NCBI GenBank assembly: GCA_035906255.1
Contig: JAMIFM010000029.1
Location: 424,467 to 488,466, forward strand
DNA length: 64,000 bases
Direction of reading: 5' to 3'
From: SB11 sp035906255
GTDB taxonomy: Bacteria > Bacteroidota > Bacteroidia > UBA8524
This document shows, piece by piece, positions 25,226-33,740 of this stretch (its first letter is position 1; each line of letters opens with the position of its first letter). The notes under the pieces were generated by a model. That model had not been told where the DNA came from and did no database searches. It worked only from the letters and a program-made list of their open reading frames with translations. The position numbers and the translations under genes were made by a program.

Positions 25226-25990
25226 TTATTTATTGGGAGTTTGTGGGGCAGGCTGTTCTACAGGCAATTTACCTTCAGCATAATCAAGGTTGTTCTTGGC
25301 AAGCAAAAAGTCAGGCTGTATTTCAAGTGCTTTTTTAAAAGCAGCAATGGCAGCATCCTTTTGGTCGGGGTACTCTTTTAGCAACATATACCCTTTAAGA
25401 TTTTGCAGTGCGGCTTCAAGCGTAACGGCTTGCGTTTGTTTATTCCCCAAATCAATGCTCACCTTGCCCTTCATACTGTTTTGCAGTTTCTCGGCAACAA
25501 GCACCGTTTGCATAGCCTCGCCCACGCGTTGGTAGGTATATTGCATTTCGGCAAGGCGGTATCCGTGATACATTTCGTTGGTTTTGCTTAATAGCTTCTC
25601 AAAAGACTGGATAGACTCTTTTACTTTGCCTAAAGAGCTTTGTGAAAGAGCCAATGCCTCCAGCACCGATAGTTTCTGCCCTTTTTCAATCGAGTCGGCA
25701 AAATCTTTCACAATACTTCCTGCTGCCAATTCGCACTGTACATACGATGCCATATTAAAATACAACAAGGCCAGCGTATCTCTGTACAAGCTGTTTTTGC
25801 CTTCCTCGGCTATTATATAGTATAAACTGTTTATAGCCACAGATGCATCGGCATTTTGCACCGCCATCTCATAAATCTTCTTATGTGTTTCTAATGGCGT
25901 AGGGGTTTTGCCCTTGGCAGGTTGTTTACCGGTTTGGGCAAAATTGCAAAGCGTAATGCAGATTAATACGGTGGTTAAAATGGTTTTCAT
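25226..25990 (-). CDS. Exported TPR-like protein
   Basis: I place the start at ATG 25990, giving MKTILTTVLICITLCNFAQ, a clean signal peptide. The frame extends 32 codons further upstream without a credible start. The mature ~235-aa protein has tetratricopeptide-like helical pairs, for example ALLYFNMASYVQCELAAGSI, EALALSQSSLGKVKESIQSF and C-terminal AAFKKALEIQPDFLLAKNNLDYAEGK, which is a good TPR. A Pro-rich tail follows (PVEQPAPQTP). It is probably a periplasmic scaffold protein. It is divergent from the DPM1-like glycosyltransferase 107 nt away. Partners are unknown. Confidence 0.8.
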   Translation of the reverse strand: MKTILTTVLICITLCNFAQTGKQPAKGKTPTPLETHKKIYEMAVQNADASVAINSLYYIIAEEGKNSLYRDTLALLYFNMASYVQCELAAGSIVKDFADSIEKGQKLSVLEALALSQSSLGKVKESIQSFEKLLSKTNEMYHGYRLAEMQYTYQRVGEAMQTVLVAEKLQNSMKGKVSIDLGNKQTQAVTLEAALQNLKGYMLLKEYPDQKDAAIAAFKKALEIQPDFLLAKNNLDYAEGKLPVEQPAPQTPNK

Positions 25991-26097
25991 ACGACGTGAT
26001 GAACAAAAATAAGAAAAAACCTTATTGGCCGCTAAGTAATGTGCTAAAGGCAGCCCTTTTGCCGTTAATTTGTTTTCTTTGCACAAATTTTTAACGG

Positions 26098-26814
26098 ATG
26101 TTCAATAAACTTTCGATAGTTATACCTGCCTACAACGAGGGGAAAACCATACACCTTATATTGGATAAGGTGAAGGCTGTGCAGTTAGAGGGCGGTATGC
26201 AAAAAGAGGTGATTGTGGTGAATGATTGCAGTAAAGACGATACTGTAGAGGCGGTGGAGCGGTACATGAAAAACAACCCTGATTTGCCCATTGTGTTTTA
26301 CAGCCATGCAATAAACATGGGTAAGGGTGCGGCGTTGCATACAGGTATAAAACAAGCTACGGGCGATATAGTATTGATACAGGATGCTGACCTTGAATAC
26401 AACCCGCAGGAATATCCGATATTAATTCGCCCTATAACCGATGGCTTTGCCGATGTGGTGTATGGCAGCCGTTTTATGGGTGGCAGACCCCACCGTATTT
26501 TATTCTTCTGGCATACCATAGGCAATAAGTTTCTTACGTTTTTAAGCAACATGTTTACCAACCTAAATCTTAGCGATATGGAAACGTGCTACAAGGTTTT
26601 TAAACGCGATGTGATACAGGGACTTGAGTTGAAAGAAAAACGCTTTGGTTTTGAACCTGAAGTAACGGCAAAAATTGCCCGAATACCCAAAATACGTATA
26701 TACGAAGTAGGCATTTCTTATTACGGACGTACTTACGAAGAAGGCAAAAAAATTGGCTGGCGTGATGGTTTCCGTGCCATTTGGTGTATTTTAAAATACA
26801 ACCTGTTTGCGTGA
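26098..26814 (+). CDS. Family 2 glycosyltransferase (polyprenyl-phosphate mannose/glucose synthase-like)
   Basis: The 238-aa GT-A enzyme resembles DPM1/dolichyl-phosphate sugar synthases. Motifs: VIPAYNEGKTIHLIL (about 7-21), VVNDCSKDDTVE (about 42-53), the DXD-containing IQDADLEYNPQEY (about 98-110), VVYGSRFMGGRPHR and METCYKVFKRDV. There is no C-terminal membrane anchor, as in the soluble DPM1 class. By family it would charge a polyprenyl phosphate with a sugar from a nucleotide donor, giving the lipid-linked donor used by GT-C enzymes. The GT87-like protein at 8235 is a conceivable consumer, but that link is inference. Confidence 0.88.
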   Translation: MFNKLSIVIPAYNEGKTIHLILDKVKAVQLEGGMQKEVIVVNDCSKDDTVEAVERYMKNNPDLPIVFYSHAINMGKGAALHTGIKQATGDIVLIQDADLEYNPQEYPILIRPITDGFADVVYGSRFMGGRPHRILFFWHTIGNKFLTFLSNMFTNLNLSDMETCYKVFKRDVIQGLELKEKRFGFEPEVTAKIARIPKIRIYEVGISYYGRTYEEGKKIGWRDGFRAIWCILKYNLFA

Positions 26815-27597
26815 TTAATTACACGTGCCGATAGACATTATAAGAAGAAGGACAAAAACGATGGCCTTTACTGCCCAAAGAGCTCCATCAAAAGTATTTC
26901 CCGTGTCTTCAAGATTCACATACAAAGGGTCGCTTGGATTTAGCAAGCCCAGTTGTGGTAAACGTATAAGCCTGCTTTTGGTAGCAGGATTAATTTGAAG
27001 TAATGCCCGTGCGTGTTCTTTCCCTTTTTCAGTATTTCCGGCTAAGCAATAAGCAGTGCCGATAGTTTCATGCAGCAACTCGCTGTTGGGTTGCAGTTCA
27101 AGGGATGTTTTAACAGCCTCCTCAAATTCTTGCTCCTTTTTAGTTTTGTGGTAAACATTTATCAATACCATCCAGCAATTCTCTTCCTCAGGTGTAAGGT
27201 TTAACCCTGTTTTGGCTGCGGTAATTGCTTGCTCCCATGCCTCTGCAATCATATAATTTCTGGCCAGTTCACCATAATAAAACCCCACGTTGGGATTTAT
27301 TTCAATGGCTTTTAAAATGTATTCCCGTCCGTCAAAAGCAAACTTGTTCCGTCGTTTAACAAATGCCTTTACGTAAAAAGCATAATCGCAGTCGGGGCTG
27401 TGCTCAAGTGTTTTGTTTGCACACAAGTTTGCATTTTTATTATCGTGCAGCCGCAAATAGCAATAGGCCATTTGTTGATAGGCGTACGCAACGTTGATAT
27501 TAGCCGCCACAGCTTTGCCAAACTGCTCAATAGCTTGCTCGTAGCGTTGAAGTCGCAACAAAGCATTGCCCCGTTCTATGTAATTAGAATCACGCAC
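26815..27597 (-). CDS. TPR protein with C-terminal membrane anchor (paralogue 3 of 3)
   Basis: The 260-aa protein has N-terminal TPR units (RGNALLRLQRYEQAIEQFGKAVAAN, AYAYQQMAYCYLRLHDNKNANLCANK and others; about six helical pairs to residue 205). One hydrophobic segment ends the protein (ALWAVKAIVFVLLLIMSIG). The start is GTG 27597, right at the stop of the upstream gene (2-nt gap), with no in-frame ATG close by. With the two longer genes upstream it forms a tandem group of related TPR-membrane proteins. Unlike them it has a single anchor instead of a polytopic C-terminus. Probably a membrane-bound assembly platform; role unknown. Confidence 0.8.
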   Translation of the reverse strand: MRDSNYIERGNALLRLQRYEQAIEQFGKAVAANINVAYAYQQMAYCYLRLHDNKNANLCANKTLEHSPDCDYAFYVKAFVKRRNKFAFDGREYILKAIEINPNVGFYYGELARNYMIAEAWEQAITAAKTGLNLTPEEENCWMVLINVYHKTKKEQEFEEAVKTSLELQPNSELLHETIGTAYCLAGNTEKGKEHARALLQINPATKSRLIRLPQLGLLNPSDPLYVNLEDTGNTFDGALWAVKAIVFVLLLIMSIGTCN

Positions 27598-27599
27598 GC

Positions 27600-28841
27600 T
27601 TAACGACTGTTTAAATAATTAGCTACCCAGCCAAACGTCCACATACCCAATAAATACAGCATTCCGGTAATAAGTCCCGCATCGTTTTTAGAAACCAGCA
27701 ACAGCACCGAAACAACACCCAATACAGCTAATGTGATGGTATAAATACCAATGGTTTTTAAGTTGCGGCTATCTTCGTCTAAACCATAAAAAGAAGCAAC
27801 AGGTATTACAATTGTGGCAAAGTAGATGGCAGGAAACAGCAGTAAATCGTTGTTATTGTATAAGTATGCCAACCCCAAACCAATGGCCAAGCAGACACCA
27901 CTGCCAACCAAAACAGCTCCTGTTTTCTCGCGACGGTTTAGCAGGTAACGGCCATAGCGGTCTATCAGCACAAATAAGTTAAACAAAGGCTCAATAATCC
28001 ACGTTAAGTACGCCGCGCCAATAAAAATACCATAGGGTATGTATAGTATAGGTACACTTTTAGCCATCACCCTAAGAAAGCGGGTACCTACGTATATACC
28101 CACTATAATTGCCCATTGTGATTGGCGTTGATACTTGGCAATCCAAAAAAAGTACATTAAAAACAGGCGGTAAAAAACGTTTTTGGCCTTCAGGGCTTCA
28201 ATCATACCGCTTCGTGCCCAATCGTTGTGCGGCTGTAGGCGTAATGCTTCCGCAAAATGAAAGCGTGCTTCTTTATACTTCCTAATTTCGAGTTTAGTCC
28301 AACCTACTGTGGCATGGGTATGTGCATCCGAGGGGTTAGCCGCCAGCGATTCTTCAATACCCACTTGTAACTCTTCTGCACGACCCAGCTTAGTAAGGGC
28401 AAGGTTTCTAAAATTAAGGCTTTGCGAATGCTCAGGGTCACACTCAAGCCCCTTTTCAGCATACTCAAGCATTTTGTTCCAATCCCTTTCGGGCATATAA
28501 AATGATGCCAGTGCGCTCCAGTAATCAGCATCGGTAGGGTTGTATGCCAACGCTTGTTGGATATGGCTTTTGGCCTTTTCCATTTTTTCGGTGCGTTCAT
28601 AATTAATGGCCATTATGTAATGCACCAACGGATTATCGGGTTCGGCATTCAACCACTGGCGGGCAAATGCCAACGAACGTTCATATTCCCCCGTTTCGTA
28701 ATAACAACTGGATGCTATGGATAACAACTCGGTATTTTGAGGCTCAATAGCCAGCCCGGCGTTCATTTCTTTTATAGCTTCGGCATGACGATTAATGTTC
28801 AGTAAATGCCTTGCCCGTTCGATATGTCGTTGTACTTCCAT
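27600..28841 (-). CDS. TPR protein with polytopic C-terminus (paralogue 2 of 3)
   Basis: The 413-aa protein has TPR repeats over about 1-225 (HIERARHLLNINRHAEAIKEM, ALAYNPTDADYWSALASFY, ALRLQPHNDWARSGMIEALK), then about six membrane segments (about 230-410) separated by short loops. The junction EALKAKNVFYRLFLMYFFW is closely matched in the upstream gene (ESIKAKNILYRFVLKIDF), showing common descent. Its ATG overlaps the upstream stop codon (TAATG), so translation is coupled. The cytoplasmic TPR domain may recruit partners to the membrane. No enzymatic motif is seen. Confidence 0.85.
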   Translation of the reverse strand: MEVQRHIERARHLLNINRHAEAIKEMNAGLAIEPQNTELLSIASSCYYETGEYERSLAFARQWLNAEPDNPLVHYIMAINYERTEKMEKAKSHIQQALAYNPTDADYWSALASFYMPERDWNKMLEYAEKGLECDPEHSQSLNFRNLALTKLGRAEELQVGIEESLAANPSDAHTHATVGWTKLEIRKYKEARFHFAEALRLQPHNDWARSGMIEALKAKNVFYRLFLMYFFWIAKYQRQSQWAIIVGIYVGTRFLRVMAKSVPILYIPYGIFIGAAYLTWIIEPLFNLFVLIDRYGRYLLNRREKTGAVLVGSGVCLAIGLGLAYLYNNNDLLLFPAIYFATIVIPVASFYGLDEDSRNLKTIGIYTITLAVLGVVSVLLLVSKNDAGLITGMLYLLGMWTFGWVANYLNSR

Positions 28842-30103
28842 TAATTAAATATCTTCCAAGTGTAAATCTTATCAATCATCCAACCGTATATTACCCCAAT
28901 AAAAAATAGGAAACCAAGGGTTTCGAGAGCTCCTGTTACAAGGTAAAAAAGAAATAAGAGCCCCACAACCGCCGAAAGCCCTATCGATACAAACCATACA
29001 TTGCGGTTGTGTGTTGCTTGCAGGTGTATATAATGCTTACGCCACACAACGGTTAAAAACAGTATTACCGCCCCTACAAACACCAATGGGCCGCCATAAT
29101 CAGCAGTATCACGAAAAAAATTAAGAGTAAAAACAAAAAAGGCCAACGATACGCCTTGGTTAGCTAAGTAATATATATCAGGGAGGCGTGGGGTATATAA
29201 GTGTTTATGTTTTTTGCTGAACAAGTACACACCCAATGAGGTAATATCTTTTACCAACCACGATACTTGCAGTATAAGGGCAAGCGGCACTAATAATAGC
29301 AACCACCACATACTATCTATCGTGGCTATTACACCAAAACAAATGAGGGTAAGGGTGAATAATGCCAAAAACAAACGTCTTTCGCTATACGGGCGGGCGG
29401 CAACAGCAAAATCAATTTTAAGAACGAAGCGGTACAGTATATTTTTTGCCTTGATAGATTCTAACAACCCCTCTTTGGTAAGCGGTTCTTCGGGGTTTTT
29501 GGCAAGGGCGGATTCAAAGTGTTTGCGGGCGTCTTTTATATTTCCGGTTTCTAATAAACTCCATCCTGCCGAAAGGGGGGTATTTGCATCATCGGGGCTG
29601 CGTTGAAGAGCTATTTTCAGGCTTTCTTCCAGCTTGCCTTTTGCTCTTAACTTGGTAAGGGCTGCTGTAAGGTTTTTTTGGCAAACCCTATCATCAGGGT
29701 TTATGGCAAGCCCTTTGAGGGCTTCAGCCTCCGCAGCTTCCCATGCTTCTTCGGCAACAAATAATTCAGCTTTATAACCGTATAACCCCGACCAGTAGGG
29801 GTTGCATTGTAAGGCTTGGTTGATATATTTTTTGGCCTTTTCTAACTGCCCTTGCGAACCTGCACAAATGGATAGGTAATAATAACCGCTATAACTTTCA
29901 GGACTTGCAGCCACTACTTTACCGGCCCATTCTTCGGCAACGGCGTATTGTTTTTGCTTATAAAAACACCAAGTGAGGTTTTCAAACACCGATATATTCT
30001 CCGGCTCGTGCTTCAATGCCTCCATTAATTCTTTAAGGGCAGCATCGTATCGCCTCAACTCCATCAAAAGTTCGGCTCGTTGTATATGTGGTGTAGTGTT
30101 CAC
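28841..30103 (-). CDS. TPR protein with polytopic C-terminus (paralogue 1 of 3)
   Basis: A 420-aa TPR-plus-membrane protein, the first of three. TPR units cover about 1-220 (IQRAELLMELRRYDAALKEL, EWAGKVVAASPESYSGYYYL, HFESALAKNPEEPLTKEGLL) and about six membrane helices follow. The last helices (NVWFVSIGLSAVVGLLFLF, FLFFIGVIYGWM) mirror the neighbour's layout. The three genes have 1-2 nt spacing and one strand, so they form a single operon, in which duplicated proteins probably work as a complex. I know no characterised homologue. Confidence 0.85.
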   Translation of the reverse strand: MNTTPHIQRAELLMELRRYDAALKELMEALKHEPENISVFENLTWCFYKQKQYAVAEEWAGKVVAASPESYSGYYYLSICAGSQGQLEKAKKYINQALQCNPYWSGLYGYKAELFVAEEAWEAAEAEALKGLAINPDDRVCQKNLTAALTKLRAKGKLEESLKIALQRSPDDANTPLSAGWSLLETGNIKDARKHFESALAKNPEEPLTKEGLLESIKAKNILYRFVLKIDFAVAARPYSERRLFLALFTLTLICFGVIATIDSMWWLLLLVPLALILQVSWLVKDITSLGVYLFSKKHKHLYTPRLPDIYYLANQGVSLAFFVFTLNFFRDTADYGGPLVFVGAVILFLTVVWRKHYIHLQATHNRNVWFVSIGLSAVVGLLFLFYLVTGALETLGFLFFIGVIYGWMIDKIYTWKIFN

Positions 30104-30197
30104 AAAAAATTGCTAAGCGAGTATATACAATTTATAGGGGAGTTGGAAACGGGAGTTTTGGTAAAAAGACAGGTTTTTGTCGAAAGGATGTTTAGTT

Positions 30198-30254
30198 CGA
30201 CGGGTATAAAACCCGTCGCGGTAACACCCCTAAAAGAAAAGGACTTTATGTCCT
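30198..30254. repeat. Palindrome cluster C in the gap before the TPR operon
   Basis: Two units: CGACGGGT (30198-30205) with ACCCGTCG (30211-30218), centre ATAAA; and AGGAC (30240-30244) with GTCCT (30250-30254), centre TTTAT. They have the same style as cluster A. The short open frame across them (30080-30292) has no gene support. Confidence 0.75.
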
Positions 30255-30288
30255 GTTTAAAGGATGAGCATAAAACCGCCACAAAAAA

Positions 30289-31812
30289 TTAATCGTTTTT
30301 CAATGCCAAAATTTCATCAACAATAGCACGGTCATTACTCAGGCGAGGCACTTTGTGTTGTCCGCCCAGTTTACCTTTTGTTTTTAACCAGTTATGAAAA
30401 GCACCGGGTTCCATTAAATGGATTTTTGGAGGTTTTAAAGCAATATCCTTATACCTCTTTGCTTCGTAATCAGAGTTTAGAGTTTTTAAGGTATTATCTA
30501 AGATAGTGTTAAACTCCTGCGGGTTTTCGGGAGCTTTTTCAAACTCCACCAGCCACTCGTGGCCTGCACTTTGGCCTTCACCTTCCGTAAAGTAGATAGG
30601 GGCAGCAGTATAATCGCGCAATACGGCGTTTGTATGCCTGCACGCCTCAGCCATTGCCATCTCGGCATTGTCTATCATTAATTCTTCACCAAACGCATTA
30701 ATAAACAATTTGGTGCGGCCTGAAATTTTAAAACGGTAAGGGTTTACCGAAGTAAACCTAACCGTATCGCCTACCAAATACCGCCACAATCCGGCGTTGG
30801 TACTAATCAGCATGGCGTAGTTTTGCCCTGCCTCCACCTCAGCCAGTGTATAGGTTTTGGGATTATCAGTAGTATATAACTCTTCTTGCTTAATAAACTC
30901 GTAGTAGATGCCGTAATTGGTCATCAGCAGCATATCATCGCGGCCGCTTTCCGCCTGCAACCCAAAGAAACCTTCCGAAGCATTATAGGTCTCCAAGTAA
31001 TTCATACTCGATGAAGGTATCAGTTTTTTAAACTGTTCGCGGTAGGGCACAAAACTCACCCCGCCGTGTATGTATAGTTCAAGGTTCGGCCAAATCTCAG
31101 TCATGTCCTTCCTGCCCGTCATTTCAAACAAACGGTTCATCAAAACCACCGTCCATGTAGGCACACCCGAAATATTCGTCACATCCTCGTTCACCGTAGC
31201 CAACGCAAGTTTCTCAATTTTTTCTTCCCATTCATCCATCAGCGCAATAGACAAATCAGGCGTTCTCAAAAAATTCACCCAAAAAGGCAAATTAGCCATT
31301 ATCACCGCGCTAAGGTCGCCAAAATTGCTGCTGTCGTTATAATTGTTCACCTTGTGGCTGCCGCCAATCACCAAGCCTTTGCCTGCAAAAATCTTAGTTT
31401 CGGGGTGATTGTGGCAATATACCGTAAGCACATCACGGCCGCCTTGAAAATGGCAATCTTCCAATGCCTCATAGCTCACAGGTATAAACTTACTCTTATC
31501 ATTGGTAGTGCCCGATGATTTTGCAAACCAGCGAATTTCACTTGGCCAAAGTACGTTTTGTTCTCCCCTCATTGTGCGCTCAATAAAAGGTTTTAACTCC
31601 TCATACGTACTCACAGGCACGCGGCGGGCAAACTCTTCGGGGGTTTGGATGCTTTTATAATCATACAAACGCCCCCAAGCGGTGTTTTGGGCTTGCTCAA
31701 TAAGGCTTTTAAACGTTTGGTGCTGTACTTCGGCTGCATGGGTCATAGCATATTCAACCTGCTGCATCCTGCGGCGGAAATACCAAGAAAGGAGTGAACC
31801 AAAAATTGCCAT
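30289..31812 (-). CDS. GH3-family acyl-adenylating / amido synthetase-like protein
   Basis: The 507-aa protein belongs to the GH3 superfamily, best known from plants where enzymes adenylate auxin or jasmonate and conjugate them to amino acids. The ATP motif SSGTTNDKSKFIP (about 94-106) is intact, followed by PTWTVVLMNRLFE, LYIHGGVSFVPYREQF, YNASEGFFGLQ (about 280-290) and YRFKISGRTKLFINAFGEELM in the C-terminal domain. There is no signal peptide. GH3-like genes are frequent in Bacteroidota, but their substrate is unestablished. It stands alone, convergent to nothing, with a palindrome-rich gap upstream. Confidence 0.88.
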   Translation of the reverse strand: MAIFGSLLSWYFRRRMQQVEYAMTHAAEVQHQTFKSLIEQAQNTAWGRLYDYKSIQTPEEFARRVPVSTYEELKPFIERTMRGEQNVLWPSEIRWFAKSSGTTNDKSKFIPVSYEALEDCHFQGGRDVLTVYCHNHPETKIFAGKGLVIGGSHKVNNYNDSSNFGDLSAVIMANLPFWVNFLRTPDLSIALMDEWEEKIEKLALATVNEDVTNISGVPTWTVVLMNRLFEMTGRKDMTEIWPNLELYIHGGVSFVPYREQFKKLIPSSSMNYLETYNASEGFFGLQAESGRDDMLLMTNYGIYYEFIKQEELYTTDNPKTYTLAEVEAGQNYAMLISTNAGLWRYLVGDTVRFTSVNPYRFKISGRTKLFINAFGEELMIDNAEMAMAEACRHTNAVLRDYTAAPIYFTEGEGQSAGHEWLVEFEKAPENPQEFNTILDNTLKTLNSDYEAKRYKDIALKPPKIHLMEPGAFHNWLKTKGKLGGQHKVPRLSNDRAIVDEILALKND

Positions 31813-32202
31813 AAGCCAAGGTAGTTTAAAAGTGAAATTGTTAGAAAGTTAACAATATTTGGCCTAACAAACAACATGATTTTAATCAGAGATAGGCAGA
31901 CGGCTGAAAATCAAGTGCGTTGAGACAATTATATTAAATGAAAAGTATGGGCTTAAAGCTGCCTTGTCTTCGTTCACCTGAGCTTCAATACCTAGTGATT
32001 AAGAAAAGAGCGTGTAGAGGGATTAATCACAACAGGCTAAAACCTATTTTTTTGTAATTACCCTCCTGTAAAGGACTTAAGTCCTTTACAGGAGGGTAAT
32101 TGTAACAGCAGGAGTTTTTAAACTCCTATCTTTAGAACCCATTGAACATGACAAGGATTTTACAAGGATTTAAAAAGCAAATCACCACTAAAACTTCTAT
32201 TT
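31813..32202. repeat. Intergenic region with a long perfect palindrome (cluster D)
   Basis: The 390-nt gap between divergent GH3 and cysS contains a loop-free perfect palindrome with 23-nt arms (32056-32078/32079-32101), and a second one, AGGAGTTT/AAACTCCT (32110-32117/32120-32127, centre TT). The rest (31813-32050) shows no gene or strong structure and should hold the GH3 promoter. The cysS promoter box lies at its right edge. Confidence 0.85.
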
Positions 32203-32205
32203 TTG
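32198..32205 (+). promoter_or_regulatory. -7 box TATTTTTG immediately before cysS ATG
   Basis: A perfect TAnnTTTG match ending 6 nt before ATG 32212. If used, transcription would begin at or within a base or two of the ATG, giving a leaderless mRNA. It also argues against the TTG 32203 start. No good -33 TTG is seen at the usual spacing. Confidence 0.5.
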
Positions 32206-32211
32206 CACCAA

Positions 32212-33684
32212 ATGGAACCACTAAAATTATACAACACCTATAACCGCCAGCTCGAAGAGTTTGTACCTATTAATGGCCCGTTTGTGGGATTGTACGTGTG
32301 TGGTCCTACCGTGTACGGCCCGCCGCATTTGGGGCACGCACGCGGTCCTATCACCTTTGATGTGTTGCACCGCTACTTGGTGCACAGGGGCTACAAAGTT
32401 CGCTATGTGCGTAACATTACCGATGTTGGCCACTTGGTGGATGATGCCGATGAAGGCGAAGATAAAATTGCCAAAAAGGCACGCCTTGAGAAACTGGAGC
32501 CTATGGAAATAGCCCAGTTATATACCAATAGCTACCGTGAAGCCATTGGACGTTTAAATATTTTGCCACCTAGCATTGAGCCGCTTGCATCGGGTCATAT
32601 ACCCGAACAAATTGCCATGATTGCCAAAATTATGGAGCATGGCTTGGCATATGAGTCGAATGGGTCGGTGTATTTTGATGTGATAAAATACGCTGAAACA
32701 CACGACTACGGTAAACTTAGCGGCCGTGTTTTGGAAGACCTGATGGCAGGTGCCGGTAATGCCGCCCGTGAATTGGAGGGACAAGATGAGAAGCGTAACG
32801 CCAATGATTTTGCCCTTTGGAAAAAAGCCGCTCCTGAACACATTATGCGCTGGGATTCTCCGTGGAGCGTTGGTTTCCCCGGCTGGCACATTGAGTGCTC
32901 GGCCATGAGTAATAAATATTTGGGTCAGGAGTTTGATATACACGGCGGCGGAATGGACTTATTGTTTCCCCACCACGAGAGTGAAATAGCCCAAAGTACC
33001 GCTTGCCACCACAAGCAACCTGCCAAATACTGGCTGCACCATAATATGATCACGGTGAATGGCCAAAAGATGGCTAAATCGCTTAATAACGGCATCAACA
33101 TGACGGATTTGTACGCAGGTACTAACCACCTGCTTGAGAAACCGTATAGTGCCATGACGTTGAAGTTTTTTGTATTGCAGGCACACTACCGCGGCACTAT
33201 TGATTTTAGCAACGAAGCCCTGCAAGCTGCCGAAAAGGGATTGGCAAGGTTGTTTAATGCTTATAAGTTGGTTGGAGGCTTAAAAACCACAGACTCATCA
33301 ACATCAAACATTCAGCAACTTATTGACGATGCTTACGCCGCAATGAATGAGGATTTAAACACACCCATTACCATTGCCCAATTGTTTGAAGCAGCCCGCA
33401 TTGCCAATAGCGTGAACGACGGTAAAGAAACCATTACCGAAGCAGATAAAGCCCTTTTGAAACAACTGTTTGATACTTTTTTAGTTGATGTATTGGGTTT
33501 GAAGGAAGAAGAAAAAGGAAGCGACGACTTAGTGGAAGATTTGATGCAACTGATTATTACCCTGCGCAAAGAAGCAAGGGATAAAAAGGATTTTGCTACC
33601 AGCGATATTATTCGCGACAGATTAAAAGAGGCCGGAGTGCAATTGAAAGACGGTAAAGAAGGCACTACTTTTAGTGTTGAATAA
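32212..33684 (+). CDS. cysS: Cysteinyl-tRNA synthetase
   Basis: Class I aminoacyl-tRNA synthetase, 490 aa from ATG 32212 (MEPLKLYNTYNRQLEEF, the usual family start). A TTG three codons earlier overlaps the promoter box and is rejected. Visible: the zinc/cysteine site CGPTVYG; the HIGH motif as HLGHARG (about 40); GWHIECSAMS and HHESEIAQS with zinc ligands; and the KMSKS motif as KMAKSLNNG (about 285). The C-terminal anticodon-binding helical domain ends RDRLKEAGVQLKDGKEGTTF. The A in KMAKS is a tolerated variation. It heads a run of plus-strand genes. Confidence 0.96.
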   Translation: MEPLKLYNTYNRQLEEFVPINGPFVGLYVCGPTVYGPPHLGHARGPITFDVLHRYLVHRGYKVRYVRNITDVGHLVDDADEGEDKIAKKARLEKLEPMEIAQLYTNSYREAIGRLNILPPSIEPLASGHIPEQIAMIAKIMEHGLAYESNGSVYFDVIKYAETHDYGKLSGRVLEDLMAGAGNAARELEGQDEKRNANDFALWKKAAPEHIMRWDSPWSVGFPGWHIECSAMSNKYLGQEFDIHGGGMDLLFPHHESEIAQSTACHHKQPAKYWLHHNMITVNGQKMAKSLNNGINMTDLYAGTNHLLEKPYSAMTLKFFVLQAHYRGTIDFSNEALQAAEKGLARLFNAYKLVGGLKTTDSSTSNIQQLIDDAYAAMNEDLNTPITIAQLFEAARIANSVNDGKETITEADKALLKQLFDTFLVDVLGLKEEEKGSDDLVEDLMQLIITLRKEARDKKDFATSDIIRDRLKEAGVQLKDGKEGTTFSVE

Positions 33685-33740
33685 ATCTGTTGCAGATAAG
33701 TAAACATATTTTTAACTAAAAAACGTTAGTGCACATAGAG

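Noticed and set aside
25991..26086. Upstream extension of the TPR-like protein to a start at 26086
   Set aside because: It would place 32 residues before a clean signal peptide (MKTILTTVL...); the start at 25990 is far more sensible.
30080..30292. Plus-strand frame of 70 codons antisense to the TPR start
   Set aside because: It overlaps the start of a supported minus-strand gene and palindrome cluster C, with no gene character.
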